A stretch of 64,000 bases of DNA from NCBI RefSeq assembly GCF_964340395.1, contig NC_135557.1, forward strand, positions 8,375,209 to 8,439,208, given 5' to 3'. The DNA comes from Glandiceps talaboti. Taxonomy: Eukaryota; Hemichordata; Enteropneusta; Spengelidae. How positions within the stretch are numbered: the stretch's first letter is position 1; each line of letters opens with the position of its first letter. Below are positions 33,821 to 47,100 of the stretch, one piece after another. The translations under genes were made by a program, and so were the position numbers. The notes below the pieces were generated by a model, which did no database searches, was not told where the DNA came from, and saw only the letters and a list, made by a program, of their open reading frames with translations.

Positions 33821-34431
33821 GTAAGTAATATACAGAATTTCATAATTCAATTTCATTGGACATTGCTGAAGATGTGTGTAACATCTATATTTCTCATTAT
33901 CAATACTACAATTTATATGTAGTTAGAAAATAACAACACTTTGACAACAGCGCCCTCAAGCCACAACACATTTAGTTTGTGAAGGATGCTCATTTGCATA
34001 TTCATTTGCTCATTTGCATATATTTATATCGGATAGTCTTGTACCACATTCTCTAAGAGAACTTTATGATGTACAAGTGTTAGTGTGGTGTTCTTAGGAT
34101 ATGTGCATAAGTATTTGTGGTATTCTCTGTGGTCATACTTTCAGGAGTGTATGTGATTGAGTGACATTGTAGAAGAAAATGCCAGATGTACTCGTTCAAA
34201 AACCTTTACAGCTCTGTTTACACAATGCTGTTTGAAAATGCAACTATACTGTTGTGTTTGCACCTACCGTTTCCATGGAAACAACAAACACACTTTAAAA
34301 TGCAGCCAAAAGTGAATCAGTTTGAAAGATGAAGTCCACATAAACAGGCAAAGATTTTTAAAAAACGTCACTGAAAGCATACATAATCAGTTTAACGTAT
34401 GTTAACCAAAAAAACTACTTTTTTTTGACAG

Positions 34432-34511
34432 GGAATCAAAATGAAAAAACACCAGTTGTGGTGTCCGTGAGGAATGGAGAAAGAATATTTGGTGATGATG
34501 CATTAGGAATG
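34432..34511 (+). CDS. HYOU1 exon 3, frame-shifted by one base
   Basis: Acceptor TTTTTTGACAG, donor GGAATG|GTGAGA. The second frame of the exon encodes EKTPVVVSVRNGERIFGDDA followed by LGM, an unmistakable HYOU1 match. The exon is 80 nt, but the phase left by exon 2 requires 79. Read as written, the joined frame meets a TGA at 34442-34444. The sequence agrees with the family if the A run at 34438-34441 is one base too long. This may be an assembly or base-calling error, an allele, or a genuine pseudogene lesion. Confidence 0.8.
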
Positions 34512-36224
34512 GTGAGAATTAACTTGCAAATGTGTGTCATTTATTTTCTCTTTGTCTCTTTCTGTGTTGAACAGATTGTTATCACTTTTAACAAGAGAAT
34601 ACTACAGTGGTAATCAAAGTTTTTGGCTTACTAAGATAGTCACAAACTAAACTATATGTATTGTTATGACATGTGGATATAAGCAGGACATTGGTTTATT
34701 TATACTCTAAGCAGGGTGGCATTACTGATAGCTAGTTTTTCTCCAATGACCGCACACTATTTTGATAACAGGATGACTACAACAGATGCATTGCTATCAA
34801 CTGCTTGTGTTATCTACCACATAGAATAATAGTTTTAGTTTGTGTCTATCTTTAAGCCGAAAGCTTGGTTGCCATGGTAGTATCTTATGATAACAATTTT
34901 TATTATGAGATTTATTTCTATCCCATCTTGGCATGAATCTTTTAAAACTGCACTAACTACAACGGAGATATTTTATGGAACTTTTTTTTAAAGATATAAT
35001 GACTTGCTCGTAATGTTGTACACCCTGCACAGTATTGAACGTAATTTGTATAGCTGTACATGTACTTATAAGGGGTGGACCATTTTATATCCTGGAGGGG
35101 GCTTGGAAGATTGGTGGAGAGTCATTTTTTTCCACCTGCTTGCCTGTGAATTATTTTTTTTCTCCTTCGACTATACTGGCAACTTTTTTTTTCTTTCCTT
35201 CTTTGAGATATCAAAAAAAAAATTTACTCCTATATTGAACACCTACTTTTGTTGCCACAATTTTCTGTTTGGTTTTCGCACAGGGTAATAAAGAGAGTAA
35301 AAAGATGCTGTTCTATCACACAGAGATTATATATAGAAAACTACATATTTCAATACATGTTTGATTTTCAATTAAATAAACATCATTGACAGTTTTTATA
35401 CCATGGTATGATGACACACTGAAAATGCAAATCGGAAACTTGATTGGTGAGCTCAAACATTCAGACAGACGGTCAGTTTCTTCAGCCTGGGGGGACGGGG
35501 TGGTCAGTGGTTTTTTCCATTGGGATTTTTACTCTTAAAATTCAATCAGAAGAATCAGATACTATATTGGGACTGACTTAGGATATGGTACATCGATACT
35601 ACAAAGACCGTCTTCATATATAAACAGACTAATTGGGTAGTTGAATAACTCACTACTACTACTATTACTTTGACTACTGGGTAGTCTAAAGTACTCGTTT
35701 CTTTTGGTTAGTTATTACTGGGTAGTTCACTTACTGTTGTTACTGCTCGCAATATAATATAATTGTTGCATACGATATCATCTTGGCAGCCAGCCAGACA
35801 ATCTCTCCTAAAACAGATACATTGTATTACAATGTATACATACCAGATGATTTGGTGTCAGGTCAAATTATGTAAATTTTGTATGATGTCATCAATGAGA
35901 ATAGAGAATGTCAAATGCTGTCAGCTGATATATTCGTATGTCAATCACTTCATGGTAACCTGGGTAACCAGTGGTGTATGGATACTTGAGGTATTAATTA
36001 ACATTGTCCATACTTCCAAGTTTACTCTTTACAAATTACATACTGTGAAATAACGTATTCTAGTCAAGTCCTATACACGATACGATTATCTCGGATTCTC
36101 CACAGAATTCCTTTTTTACCACCAACAGTGATAGTATACAAAATGCATGTGATTGGTCCATTAGAGCATTGATATAAACATGGTGATGTTATCGTGTCCT
36201 CACGTCACTTACAAGTACAAGAAA
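34512..36224 (+). other. Expected site of HYOU1 exon 4; none recognised
   Basis: I searched by eye for the conserved segment after DALGM (of the type NP..T...FQ.LLGK) and did not see it in any + frame. A fragment at about 35465-35575 (GTCAGTTTCTTCAGCCTGGG) matches an end of the 4667-6490 TIR family. The rest is AT-rich. Confidence 0.4.
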
Positions 36225-36420
36225 ACTAAACCAAGTAACCAATTACCATCACCTGTCAGTCAGTCAGTCAGTGATGGATTACTACAGACATTTGCTGTTC
36301 ATCCCTTCCCCAGTAGGAGATTTAGCTTGAGATTTTTGATAGAGTTTGTCCGTTTGACTCTTAAGTTAGAAAGAGATCACAGAGAATGACTACCTGTACA
36401 AATGTATATAGTAACTACAT
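36225..36420. repeat. Dispersed repeat R3, copy 2
   Basis: Matches 41328-41530 and part of 28798-28890 (CACCTGTCAGTCAGTCAG, GATGGATTACTAC, TGCTGTTCATCCCTTCCCCA). Confidence 0.7.
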
Positions 36421-36869
36421 GTATAGACTACAGGCCTTCTTACATGTATATAAGCTGTCATAAAGATTATAACTCTTAATCAAAAGCAGCTAGCGTGATA
36501 ATAGTCTAAACTCTGTTATTGAGCTTTTAGTTTTTACAACGTTAAACAATAAAACTCTATCACATTGAATCCATGTAGGAAGTGCTCAAGATATTGTAAT
36601 CAGATAGTTGAACAAAAATTTAAAATTGACTATCAAATTTTCAGTAATAATCCTTAGCATACTGCTATTTGCTGATGTTATGTATATGTACATGTTTGTA
36701 CTTACTTTTGTAGATTTTGGGCCCTATTCATTTCTTTTGCTTCTTGACTAAGTGACAATATCATGTGACTGTAATCGTCCAATGATGTGGTACCATCTGG
36801 TCAGTAACTTCTGCTGCAGTAATGACTGACATGCATGTACATTGTAAGGATTAGCTGTAGAACCATCTC

Positions 36870-37115
36870 TTGAAGGGGTTACCTCATGTGAACTTATCCA
36901 AACAAAATCCTTAACCCACACTGAATGGGTTACCTCTGTGAAGTTATCCAAACACGGTCCTTAGCCCACACTGAATGGGTTACCTCGTGAACTTATCCAA
37001 ACAAGATCCTAAACCCACACTGAATGGGTTACCTCATGTGAACTTATCCACAATGATCCTTAACCCACAGTGAATGGGTTACCTCATGTGAACTTATCCA
37101 GATCCTTAACCCACA
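36870..37115. repeat. Imperfect repeat of about 60 bp, four to five units
   Basis: Units share GAATGGGTTACCTCATGTGA, ACTTATCCA and TCCTTA(A/G)CCCACA, with indels between them. Confidence 0.85.
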
Positions 37116-38846
37116 ATGACTGACTTTGTGAGTGATCAGAGAGTCTAGGGAGAACACATGTACCTTTATCAGTACAGACCACGAGCCCATTTTTACGGGT
37201 GTTGTATTTGTGAAGCCCACATGTACATATAGCATCAATCAAGCTGGTGAATTCTTGACAATATTATAATATTATAAAGTAACTATATTGTAGTGTCCTA
37301 TTGATTCTTGGAGCTATGAACAATATATTCTCTTTGTTTTGGATTTTGACTCTACACAATTTTTTACTTTATCTTAGAGAAAAAAACTGGAAGTATTGAC
37401 AGTGTGACTTTAATACCGTTACAAGGTGTACCATGCTTGCAAAGTTTGTATTGTATCATGTATGCTAGTATAATATGCATGGCATAACTTGTAACTTGAT
37501 TAACAAATAACTGTGTCTATGTCTTCACTTGTGGTGGCAATTCAAGTGTTATAAATTGAATGCATTTCACAGCTGGTGTAAAAAAAGAAAGTTTTGTTAG
37601 ACTAATAGTGTGCCTGCAATGGTTAATAAAGATTATAAATCTTAATGAAACGTATGTGGTGTAAAGTGGCAAGCGGCTGTCCAGCGATTCAACTCAAGAA
37701 ATTTGTACTACTGACAAAGTTTCTCCATTCAATCTCAATGGGTAATTTCAAAAAAGCAAAACTTGTAACATTATGTCATCGTGAATGTAACCTGCAATGT
37801 ATCAGGTTGACCAGCCGACTCAAATACCTGACACCCGATTTCAATATTGTAAGGGAATGATAGAAAATCTACAAAAGTTTGTTTGGATTATTAGATATTA
37901 TCCTTCGATTTTTTTTTGCTCATTTTAGGAAATTGCGAGTGACTTGAGGGGCCTTGTCACCATGAGTCAAATACGAGTACTATAACATTATGTCATCACA
38001 ATATAACCTACAATGTTATATTGTAAATGTCTGGTGTTTAATCTCTGTGATTCCATACAATCTTGAAATCTGGTACATCATTAAGAACCCTCACAATCTA
38101 CTTTCATTTGTTAACCAAGAGATATTATGAATGGAGTTAGTTTGTCACCATTTTTGTTATCTTTGCAATACAATATAAGTTGAATATAAAAGCTGTGATA
38201 TTTTATGTAAATGTTTGCTATGTAATGATCTGTTCAGTTACTACACATACCTGTATGTCTTTTAGCTTTCTCTCTCCATGCTAACACCTACACAATCACT
38301 TTTTGCAAAGTTGTTTATTATAGTTTTATTTATTTATTTACTTTTGATTTCTATATCTCCACAAAAAAAAGTGTAATGTGCAGCACAAAGCTGGGTATGG
38401 AAGTGTGCTCAATTGTTATTGTCACTATATAATCATGTTACTGTAATTTGAAAGTCAAGTTCATATCTACTTACTGTGACACAATACGTACCAAGACTTT
38501 AAAATGTTTGACAAGAACTGAAAACGTTTGATATATAAAATATGACACTTGTAATTGTTTATATTGAATTCTCGATATCTGAAATAGAATTTTACAACCT
38601 ATGTACATCTTTATCGACATCATAACTTCATAGACTACACATGTATTACTCTAGGTCTGCATGTAAGAAAGGGAATGCCACTCCAGGTAATATGTATTTT
38701 CATAAACTTTATATAGGTTCTGGAGAGTCATTTCATAATTTCACGTCACATACTTTTCAGTTGGTTGCCATGAAACACCAACTTGAATCTACATTTATAT
38801 TTCTTCAGAATGTTGTTCTTTCAACATTGCATTATGGGTTACTACT
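37116..38846. other. AT-rich, no feature recognised
   Basis: Open frames at 37645-37860 and 38641-38859 have no recognisable content and no flanking splice context that I could support. Confidence 0.35.
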
Positions 38847-39187
38847 GGATATTCATTAGATGCACACTGAATATTCATTAGATGTACACTGAATATTCAT
38901 TAGATGCACACTGAATATTCATTAGATGCACACTGATTATTAATTAGATGTGCACTGAATATTCATTAGATGAACACTGAATATTCATTAGGTGCACACT
39001 GAATATTCATTAGATGCACACAGAATATTCATTAGGTGCACACTGAATATTCATTAGGTACACACAGAATATTCATTAGGTGCACACTGAATATTCATTA
39101 GGTGCACACTGAATATTCATTAGGTGCACACTGAATATTCATTAGGTGCACACTGAATATTCATTAGATGCACACTGAATATTCATA
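38847..39187. repeat. 22-bp minisatellite, about 15 units
   Basis: Units contain GAATATTCATTAGATGCACA, with AGATG, AGGTG and AGGTA variants. Confidence 0.96.
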
Positions 39188-40686
39188 ACTCCTAAAGCTT
39201 AATTCCTTCCTATAAAAATTACAGTCAAAAATTATAAAATGACTGTCCACAACACAAAATTTATGAAAATACTTTTATTTCCTGGAGTTGGACTCCCCTG
39301 TAACTATTTTCCCCTATTTTGACCCGCTAGTCTCTAGTGTGAGGTAAAATGTTATTACAGATATTGAGAAATTGTTGAGTTCTGAATAATCTGTGAATAA
39401 AAGATGTAGTTTCGGTGCTTACAACAAAGGAAAGACAACACAAAGTGAAGTGATGATGAAAATATAATACTGACTAATTAAATCATTGCATGATCAACGA
39501 CTGTAGTAGACAGATCGAGACATTACTAATTTACCGATCTAAAGTAACTATATTGTAGTGAAGTGATGATATTCAAAATGCTATGTATTGTAATGTGTCA
39601 TGGTACATGTAGATGGACTTGACATACATTTTTTTTTTCGAATCATAGGTGATACCAAGTAAGTACGTGAATCACAGTGTCTTATCTCGTCACACATAGG
39701 ATGATAACCTGTTATGCTGTTCTACTTTCTATACTTGTAAACATCTATATATGCATAATATGACAATGAAAACTTAGATATAGCTACAGAACAAAACATG
39801 CATCATAGTTTTTTAAAATAATTTTAATTTTCATTGCATCCATTGATACAAAGTTTATGCAGCTCTCAGATCTCTAACTCAGTTTTCATGATTTGTAATA
39901 AATGTCTGACAGCAAACATGTTCATTTATTTTTCACCAAATCATATTTAGTAAATATATATAAATATATAAATGTACATATATACATGCTATAAGTATAG
40001 AAGTACTTTTTTTCCCCAAAAAAGTTTATTTTCTGTAATTGTTGATGTGCATATTATTATGTTGTAAGTAGCCTGTAAGTTGCTAGTAAAGCCTATGTAA
40101 TGCATTGTGTCTCCTTTGTATGTACATTACCAAATCTGTTGGACATTGCTTGGAGCTATACTTACTGGTATCAGCTATCAGGGGAAGTCATTTTCCACAG
40201 TGTTAGAAGTCACTGTAAACACTTATCAGGGGGTGTCACTTTGCACTATTACCAGGGCTGTCATGGTACATATTATCAGGGAATGTACATGTAATTTGAC
40301 AGGGGGTGTCACTTGGTACACTTGACAGAGGAAGTCACTTTATACATTTGATAGGGGGTGTCACCTCATACACTTGCTTGCACAAAATTAGTGCTGGGTG
40401 TCTGTATCAGAGGAGTGATTTGTAGTGCAATTAGTTGATAATTACCCACGTATTTGCTTACCAAGGAGACAGGATACATTGACATTCGCGTAGAAATTGT
40501 ACAAAAGATGCATTTTTTGCTACAGTAAATGGTTATTGCAACTTATGGAGATGTGCCTGCACACTACCAAAACTGCTAGATCATTTTATCTAAGTTTAAT
40601 TTTAACTGTGTCATTCTCAATAGAAAAATGATCAATAGTACATTGCACAACTTACTGTGAAATTTTGTGTTTTATGTTTCCAACAG
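39188..40686 (+). other. Upstream of the OAF exon; upstream OAF exons not found
   Basis: At 40170-40370 there are loose repeats of (A/G)GGGGGTGTCAC with intervening TACAYTTGACAG-like sequence. No exon resembling the N-terminal part of OAF was recognised, though a short diverged exon could be missed. Confidence 0.4.
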
Positions 40687-40964
40687 GAAGTAACTTTACG
40701 TACAACAATTTGATAAGCGCCACCAAACCATTGACGTCAGTACAGAGCCCTAGTTGTCGGGACGTGACCAAAGTTGACAAGCCGTGCAGCTGTCGATTTG
40801 AGATCACTATTGGCTGGTATCCATGTGGACTGAAATACTGTAAAGGCAGAGACTCTGTTGGTAAAGTTGTCAGCTATAGATGTGGCATCAAGACGTGTCG
40901 TAAACATAGAGTGTTTGAGTACCATGTCAGCCAAAAACAACTCTGTCTGTGGGATGAAATATAA
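40687..40964 (+). CDS. OAF (out at first) terminal coding exon
   Basis: Acceptor TTTCCAACAG, entered with one base carried over, ending at TAA 40962-40964. It encodes about 92 residues. The second half is the conserved Cys-rich C-terminus of OAF: CSCRFEITIGWYPCGLKYC, then SYRCGIKTCRK, then VSQKQLCLWDE. Human OAF has the same spacing (C.C......WYPC.LKYC ... Y.CGI..C ... QLCLWDE). OAF is a small secreted protein first named in Drosophila, with poorly known function; the cysteines are likely disulphide-bonded. Earlier exons, including the signal peptide, were not found, so this may be a complete gene with missed exons or a stranded terminal exon. Confidence 0.88.
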
Positions 40965-41098
40965 ACTGTTGATGAGGGTTACCATGTCAGCCAAAAACAA
41001 CTCTGTCTTTGGGATGAAATATAAACTGATGATGAGGGTTACCATGTCAACCAAAAACAACTCTGTCTGTGAGATGAAGTATAAACTGATGATGAGGG
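40919..41098 (+). repeat. 60-bp triplication of the OAF 3' end
   Basis: Three 60-bp units start at 40921, 40981 and 41041 (ACCATGTCAGCCAAAAACAA ... GGGATGAAATATAAACTG). The first contains the last coding bases and stop of OAF. Units 2 and 3 lie in the 3' UTR and would repeat the terminal VSQKQLCLWDEI coding block. Confidence 0.95.
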
Positions 41099-41099
41099 C

Positions 41100-44000
41100 A
41101 TAAATTCAACTTCAACTCTTGGCTATCAGATTTAGCCTTGGAGTGAACTGATGTCTAGTTTCCTATATGCGTTATGATCACTGCAATCATCTCCACCGTA
41201 TAGTCAAACTGGTTACTCTAGCACAAGATTCTGTGCTTACTTCAGACAGCAATAGTTTAAATGGTATTGGAGCTTTGATATAAATGTCAAAACAGCTTTA
41301 ATAATTGAATATTAATGAGCAATTGTCTGAATGAAGTAACCAATTACATCCACCTGTCAGTTTGTGATGGCTTGCTACTGACATCCGCTGTTCACCATTT
41401 CCCCAGCTGGCAGTTTAGCCTGATTTTTGGTGAAATTTGTCAGTTTGGCTATACATGGAAAGGATAGTGATCGTAGAAAATATTGACAAGTATAGGACTA
41501 GACTAAATGAACTACTTCATCTACAGTTTTCTATTGATGACCATTTACTACATGTACTACTATATACACATTGGTAGTCTAGATACATGTACATGATTTA
41601 GTAGTCTATTATCTGTGGACTACTGCAAAGTTTGAGCTCTTTGAATTTGTCACAGGTGATATAGGTCAAGCTATAAAGTATTGTGAGACAGTAAAAAACA
41701 TGAATCTGTCATTACAGCGGATGCAGTCATTGTAAGGACAGACATGTATTGTAAAAGATCATGAGTTAGTGTTCACAACTGTGCCCATTTTTATGTTTCA
41801 TACATTTTTTCAGAGTGTCTACTGACAAGTGGCTGTCAGCCGCAACTTATTGTATACACAAAATAACAAGTAACAAGTTGATTGAATCAACAGTTGCGCT
41901 GAATGTACGAGATTTATATCGGCTTTGGTGATGATGAAAGCATCAGAACATCTTTCCAGTGCAAAGTGACATTCAAAGTTTGTTATGTAGAATATGGACT
42001 TTTCAATGCACCAAAGCACTCATATGAAAAAAGTCAAAATCAATGCAGATTTCTTCTGATAACTTGGCTGTGTTATTATTAGTGAACTTGACATACAGGG
42101 TTCAAAACTAAACATAACTCATTGTCACATCTGGCTGGTTGAACTGTTTACCTACAGTTTTCTGTTGATTTTGATTGATTTACAAATGTAACAGACTACC
42201 ACATTATACATTTGGTAGGCTAGATATAATGTTGTTTAGTTGTCTATGTGCCCTGGACTACTGCCAAACTTGAGCCATGTAGAGGGCGCTGTGCATGACC
42301 TACATCACCTGATAATGTCAATACACTGCACTGAATATTGAATTTAAGTACAACACTGTGTGTAAGAAATTTGATGAAAATGTAATGCACCTAAAAGGTA
42401 AATGACTAGAATTTACAGACACTTGTCACATTTTTGCTTTGTAGAAGTAAGTAATAAAAATGTGATATGAGTTAGGGGGTCAAATACTAATGGCTGCCTA
42501 GCTTAGCACTCATCATAACATCCCAACTTGTATAATAGGCCCATCTAACTACAGTTTTACACAGACATGGGAACTCATAAAGAGCTATTTCTTAGGAGTC
42601 AAATGATTAACTCGGACAATGTCTTCCAAGATTAGCACTAGTCTAAACTCCCTAGCTTGTATTCAGTTGTATACTAGGCCCACCTAACTACAATTTTATG
42701 CGCACAAAAAAATGCAAAAACAGTTTGTACAAAAAGCATGAAAACAATCGAATAGTAAGTAATTTGTGGAATGTTGGAAAGAAAATATTGTCAATCAATC
42801 ATTTTTTTTTTGAAATGCTGTGTATTAAAGAGACACAAGTTGAGTTTTATACATTTTAGGGCATAATTTTGCTGTATGTTTGAAAATTACTCACAGTATT
42901 TTACTTTCTGAAGCACATTTTAGGCACCACTTACAACAAACTGAACTCAAACCCGGTATTAAGATATAACTTATAGCTAATCTAATGACATAATTTATTA
43001 TACGTATACAAAAATGTCAAGGAAATTCCAACTATGCAATTAACTGTTCTAATTATGTCAGAACCAGTATGCCCTTTAAGCCAATTTGAGATGCCAGTGA
43101 CGCACACAATTTCTAGTGATGCACCAACATTTAGTATTTCCGTATTTCTTACTATGTGGTGACTCACTAGAAATCCCAGTTTTTCTCATTTTGACTCAAC
43201 AACAACAACATTTTGCTATCATTGGAGGGCACACTGGCCAGAAGACAATTATAATGTCATCAAAGGCATGCATTGACATTAACGTTAGACTAGAATAGAT
43301 AAGTTAAGGTTTTATTTCAATATTTTTTGTCAAGTTAAAAGTTTCTAAACTCAACATTTGTCACTTTAACCATACAAGTGAGTACAAAGAGACAAGTTAA
43401 TCTTTCAAAGCAATAGACATACAGAAAATAAACCCCTAAAGGTTTTCACCATTAATACAATATGCAATATTAATAGTAGTGTACCTTTATCACAATGCAT
43501 ATTTTATGATATGATTATTATTTCATATACACTCAGCTTCACATATGTATAACTTTGCTTTAATTATAAATTTATTACCAATTTTGTGATGATTGTATGC
43601 AAATTATGTTATTGTGTGGTGAGGGTGTTTTGATTTCTTGTGGTTATATTTACAGTTACATAGCACTGTACTTTATAATTACTGACAGCTACAAAGTGCT
43701 GTGCTGACTTTTTAAAACTTATATTTATATATATGTCTATTGTAATAAAGTTTCTAAGAAAAAAAAACAACATGTAGTCATCTGACATTATTTTTTTTTA
43801 AACCCTGGAAACTGCAACACTAACCATTTTCATGGTAAAAAGGTGGAAAAAATATTTTCTTTAATACCGCAAGTAGATTTTTAGCAGAACTGAACTGTAG
43901 GTTCAGTAGTGCTACAGGCATGGCAAAGTGTCTTTCTGCCTGTCTGTGTGGATGTGTGTGTGTGTAAGCAACTTAAAGTCAAAAATTGCTGGACTGATTG

Positions 44001-44944
44001 CTTTGATATTTGGTGGTCATGTTACTTCTGGTGTCTAGTTGGGAAATTGTTCAAATGAAAATGATTGCATCAGAGATGTGGGTTTTAGGTAAAAAAAAAG
44101 TGATTTTTGGTCAAAAACATAAACTCCTAAAGTACTGGGCAGATTGGCATGAAATTTGATGGGAACATTCTTAGATGTAAATTAAGATTTGTTCATGATG
44201 TGATGATTCCCTTGGTAATATGCAAATTAGGGCTAACAATGCATCTTTTTGGTCAAAAATCTATAATTCCAAAACTACTCGGCAAATTGGGCTGAAATTT
44301 AAGAGGGATGCATCTGTTGGCGTATAGATGAAGAAATATAATAATATAATAAGCATATAATGAGCTCGTCAGTAATATGCAAATTAGGTGTAAAAATGTG
44401 AATTTTGGTCAAAAATTTATATCTCAAAAGGTACTAGGTCAGTGAGACTGAAACTTGGTGAGATGTTTCGAGAAGTGTTATTCTGCAGATTTTCTTCAAC
44501 ACATTTTGACACAATTGGCCCTAGTAAGCATTACCATGCCCTAAGCAACAACCTAATAGCAGTATATTTTGCTCAAATAACATAATCTGGTAGGCAAGTG
44601 AGCAAACATTCAAAAAATGTATGCAAAGATCCCTAGCAACCATGACCATACCCTTAGCAACAGCCAAAATGGTCGTGTATTTCACAAACATAACGAGGGA
44701 TTAATAGACAATTGAACAAACATTCAAAAAATGTATGCAAATGTGCCTAGCAACAAGACCCCGCCCATAGGAACAGCCAAATGATCACATATCCTGCAAA
44801 GATTTCAACAGGGATTAATAGACAATTGAATAAGCATTCACAAAATGTACGTAAATTTGCCTAGCACCAATACTCACATTCACTATTGTTATTTTGCTAG
44901 ACAACATGTTTGTGAAACATATTTTCTTTCAAAAAATATATGTA
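41100..44944. other. OAF 3' flank and intergenic sequence
   Basis: 41328-41530 is copy 3 of dispersed repeat R3. Polyadenylation-type AATAAA signals occur near 42448 and 43744. 43910-44870 carries an old dispersed repeat with motifs such as GGTCAAAAAT and ACTGGGCAGATTGGCATGAA, and an internal repeat of about 130 bp (TTCAAAAAATGTATGCAAA, CCTAGCAAC). No gene was recognised. Confidence 0.45.
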
Positions 44945-45215
44945 GTGTTATGTTTGTACTTTGGCATGTAAATAAATGTACTTGTAAACATAAATGTTGA
45001 ATGCTCATCGCACTTTTACATCTCAAAATACACAAAACAAATTGACAATAATTGAGTCTTCAATTTGGTTGCAAAACTACGGATTTTAAAATGTGACCCT
45101 CCCCAAACATTGTCATGCAAAATATGACCCTCTCCAAGAACAGGTTTGCAAAATGTGACACCCCCCCCCCCCGATTCCTCAGCCCACCTGTAAATATTGA
45201 AGGCTCCCTTAAAGC
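44945..45215. repeat. Dispersed repeat R4, copy 1
   Basis: Matches 46085-46340: CACTTTTACATCTCAAAA, GAGTCTTCAATTTGGTTGCA, CAAGAACAGGTTTG and CTGTAAATATTGAAGGCTCC. It contains a run of Cs at 45160-45171. Confidence 0.85.
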
Positions 45216-46084
45216 AAAATATTTAGATATGTTACGAAATCACTTGAATATCAGTGCTCATTTCAAACTAGATGACATTATCCATGAACTTAGATATCGG
45301 ACAGTGCCCTAGACGAAGACTGCCAAGAAGCGCCATAAACTGTGATCGAGTTCCGGGGTGAAATTCGGTCGTAGGACAGTGTTCATGATAATTCGACAAT
45401 CAACTTTTGTGCGACAGTGATTAAAATATCTCAATACCACTGTTTCAAGTGACGAAATTGAAAATTTACGAACAAATACACAAATCGGAGTGGAAGTTCT
45501 TGTCCGATTACTAAGTCATCGATGTAGGGTTATACATTCGGTGACTACGTCATCCACAAAGTTGTTTCTGACTTTCACCCCCATACAAAAATACCCTAAG
45601 GAAAATGTCTAAGCAGCTATGATCGGTGTTACTGTTTTGCAGTGTTTATCTAATAATAATCGTCAAATAAGATGACTTTGTCAGAAAACTGCGACAGTGA
45701 GTGTATATAGTTAGTTAGTTAGTTATTTTATACATACAAACTAAGTCATTTGCCTCTGTACACGAAAGCAATATTTATACAGATAAAGTGACAAACAGTA
45801 CAAGACTGTCTAGTTACCTTTCTCTGATAAGCATACACAATCTAGTTAATATCTACAATGTACTTTCCATGTTGTGCATACTCTGCCTGATCTGGTTACA
45901 TGTAAAAGTACAGTTTTGAAAGGCTATTTATGTATTTCTTCAATAACAAAGTGATAAACGTTGCATCTGTTACTATAACTGTTAATTATATGTACATGTT
46001 TTAACAACATTCACTGACAGTATGAGTGATAAGGTAAGATAGCACAATGAATAAAATGTATTGCTTTATTAAACCACAATATAT
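45216..46084. other. No feature recognised
   Basis: Less AT-rich at 45300-45600, with some CpG. No coding exon or repeat identified. TTAG repeats at 45708-45723. Confidence 0.35.
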
Positions 46085-46340
46085 GTATTTGTACTTTGGT
46101 ATGTAAAGGACTCGTGTTCATCTCACTTTTACATCTCAAAACACATCAAATAAATTGACAATCACTGAATCTTCAATTTGGTCACAAAATTACACATTGT
46201 AAAATGTAACCCTCTCCTAACCCTCCCCAAGAACAGGTTTGTAACATGTGACCACCACCACCACCACCACCCCCCCCCCATTCCTCCGGCCCTCCCACTC
46301 CTGTAAATACTGAATGCTCCCTTAATAACAAATAAGTTTC
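46085..46340. repeat. Dispersed repeat R4, copy 2
   Basis: Paralogous to 44945-45215. It includes a short ACC microsatellite and a run of Cs (46253-46278). Confidence 0.85.
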
Positions 46341-46349
46341 AGCAAGTAG

Positions 46350-47100
46350 CTCAATTCTGACCTCTCATGATGGATAATTTTGAACACAATACAAAGAATT
46401 TTGACATGAATTCGCCCTTCTATTCAACTGGCATTCAGTGCACTGCTTTAAGTATAGGAGTCACATCAGAATGACGACCCATACATACTCCTTCTAAGTT
46501 CTAGCAACCAGCCGAGCGGCGAAATTCTGAATGCGCGGAAGTTTGTTGATTTTATACACAGGCAAGCCACAGTGTTGCGAGATGAGAACCAAATAACTTC
46601 TGTCTTGCCATCATTGAGCGCCAACCAATTACGAATCTCATCCCCGCAGGCTTCTATGCAAGGAACAACAGTGGGGACAACATAGGCGTCATGTGATGTA
46701 CAGTTGGGCGACGTCATCAGCATAAATAGCTGAATTTGAGCCGTGGCGGATGATGCTGCCCTCAATCGGGGTAATGTACAAAGCAAACGAGACAGGACCA
46801 AGCACGGAACTTGAAAGGGCATTTATCCGACACAATGAATTGGACACTTGCTGCATTCTACCCGTGAGAAATAGACTCGAACCACTTTATAGCAGTCCCC
46901 TGAATGACAAAACGGGAAAACAGCCTGTTCAAGAGAATGTCTTGGTTGATTGTGTCGAATGCCGCAGACAAACCCAAAAGTACAAGACTGACACGTTGTC
47001 CAAGACTTTTGAATATATTACAATGTATATGTATGTAGTACGCTCATGTGGGGTCACGTTCGGATCTCGTTCAGGACACAGCAATCATGAAGATCTCAAA
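46350..47100 (-). mobile_element. LINE reverse transcriptase fragment, copy 1
   Basis: On the minus strand the family order is readable despite frameshifts: a [12 protein letters not shown]-like stretch, SSVLGPVSFALYITPIEGS, then IYADDVAQLYIT carrying the YADD polymerase motif, and RNWLALNDGKTEVIWFSSRN. These are the standard RT blocks of CR1/L2/Jockey-type LINEs. Parts between blocks are deleted. No endonuclease part is present. Confidence 0.82.

Noticed and set aside
33023-40964. HYOU1-OAF fusion gene
   Set aside because: HYOU1 exon 3 ends in phase 0 and the OAF exon needs one carried base. Direct splicing gives an early stop, and the exon 3 frame is already broken as written.
40858-41103. 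81-residue + ORF and 107-residue minus ORF over the OAF exon end
   Set aside because: Shadows created by the 60-bp triplication. The homologous OAF frame ends at 40964.
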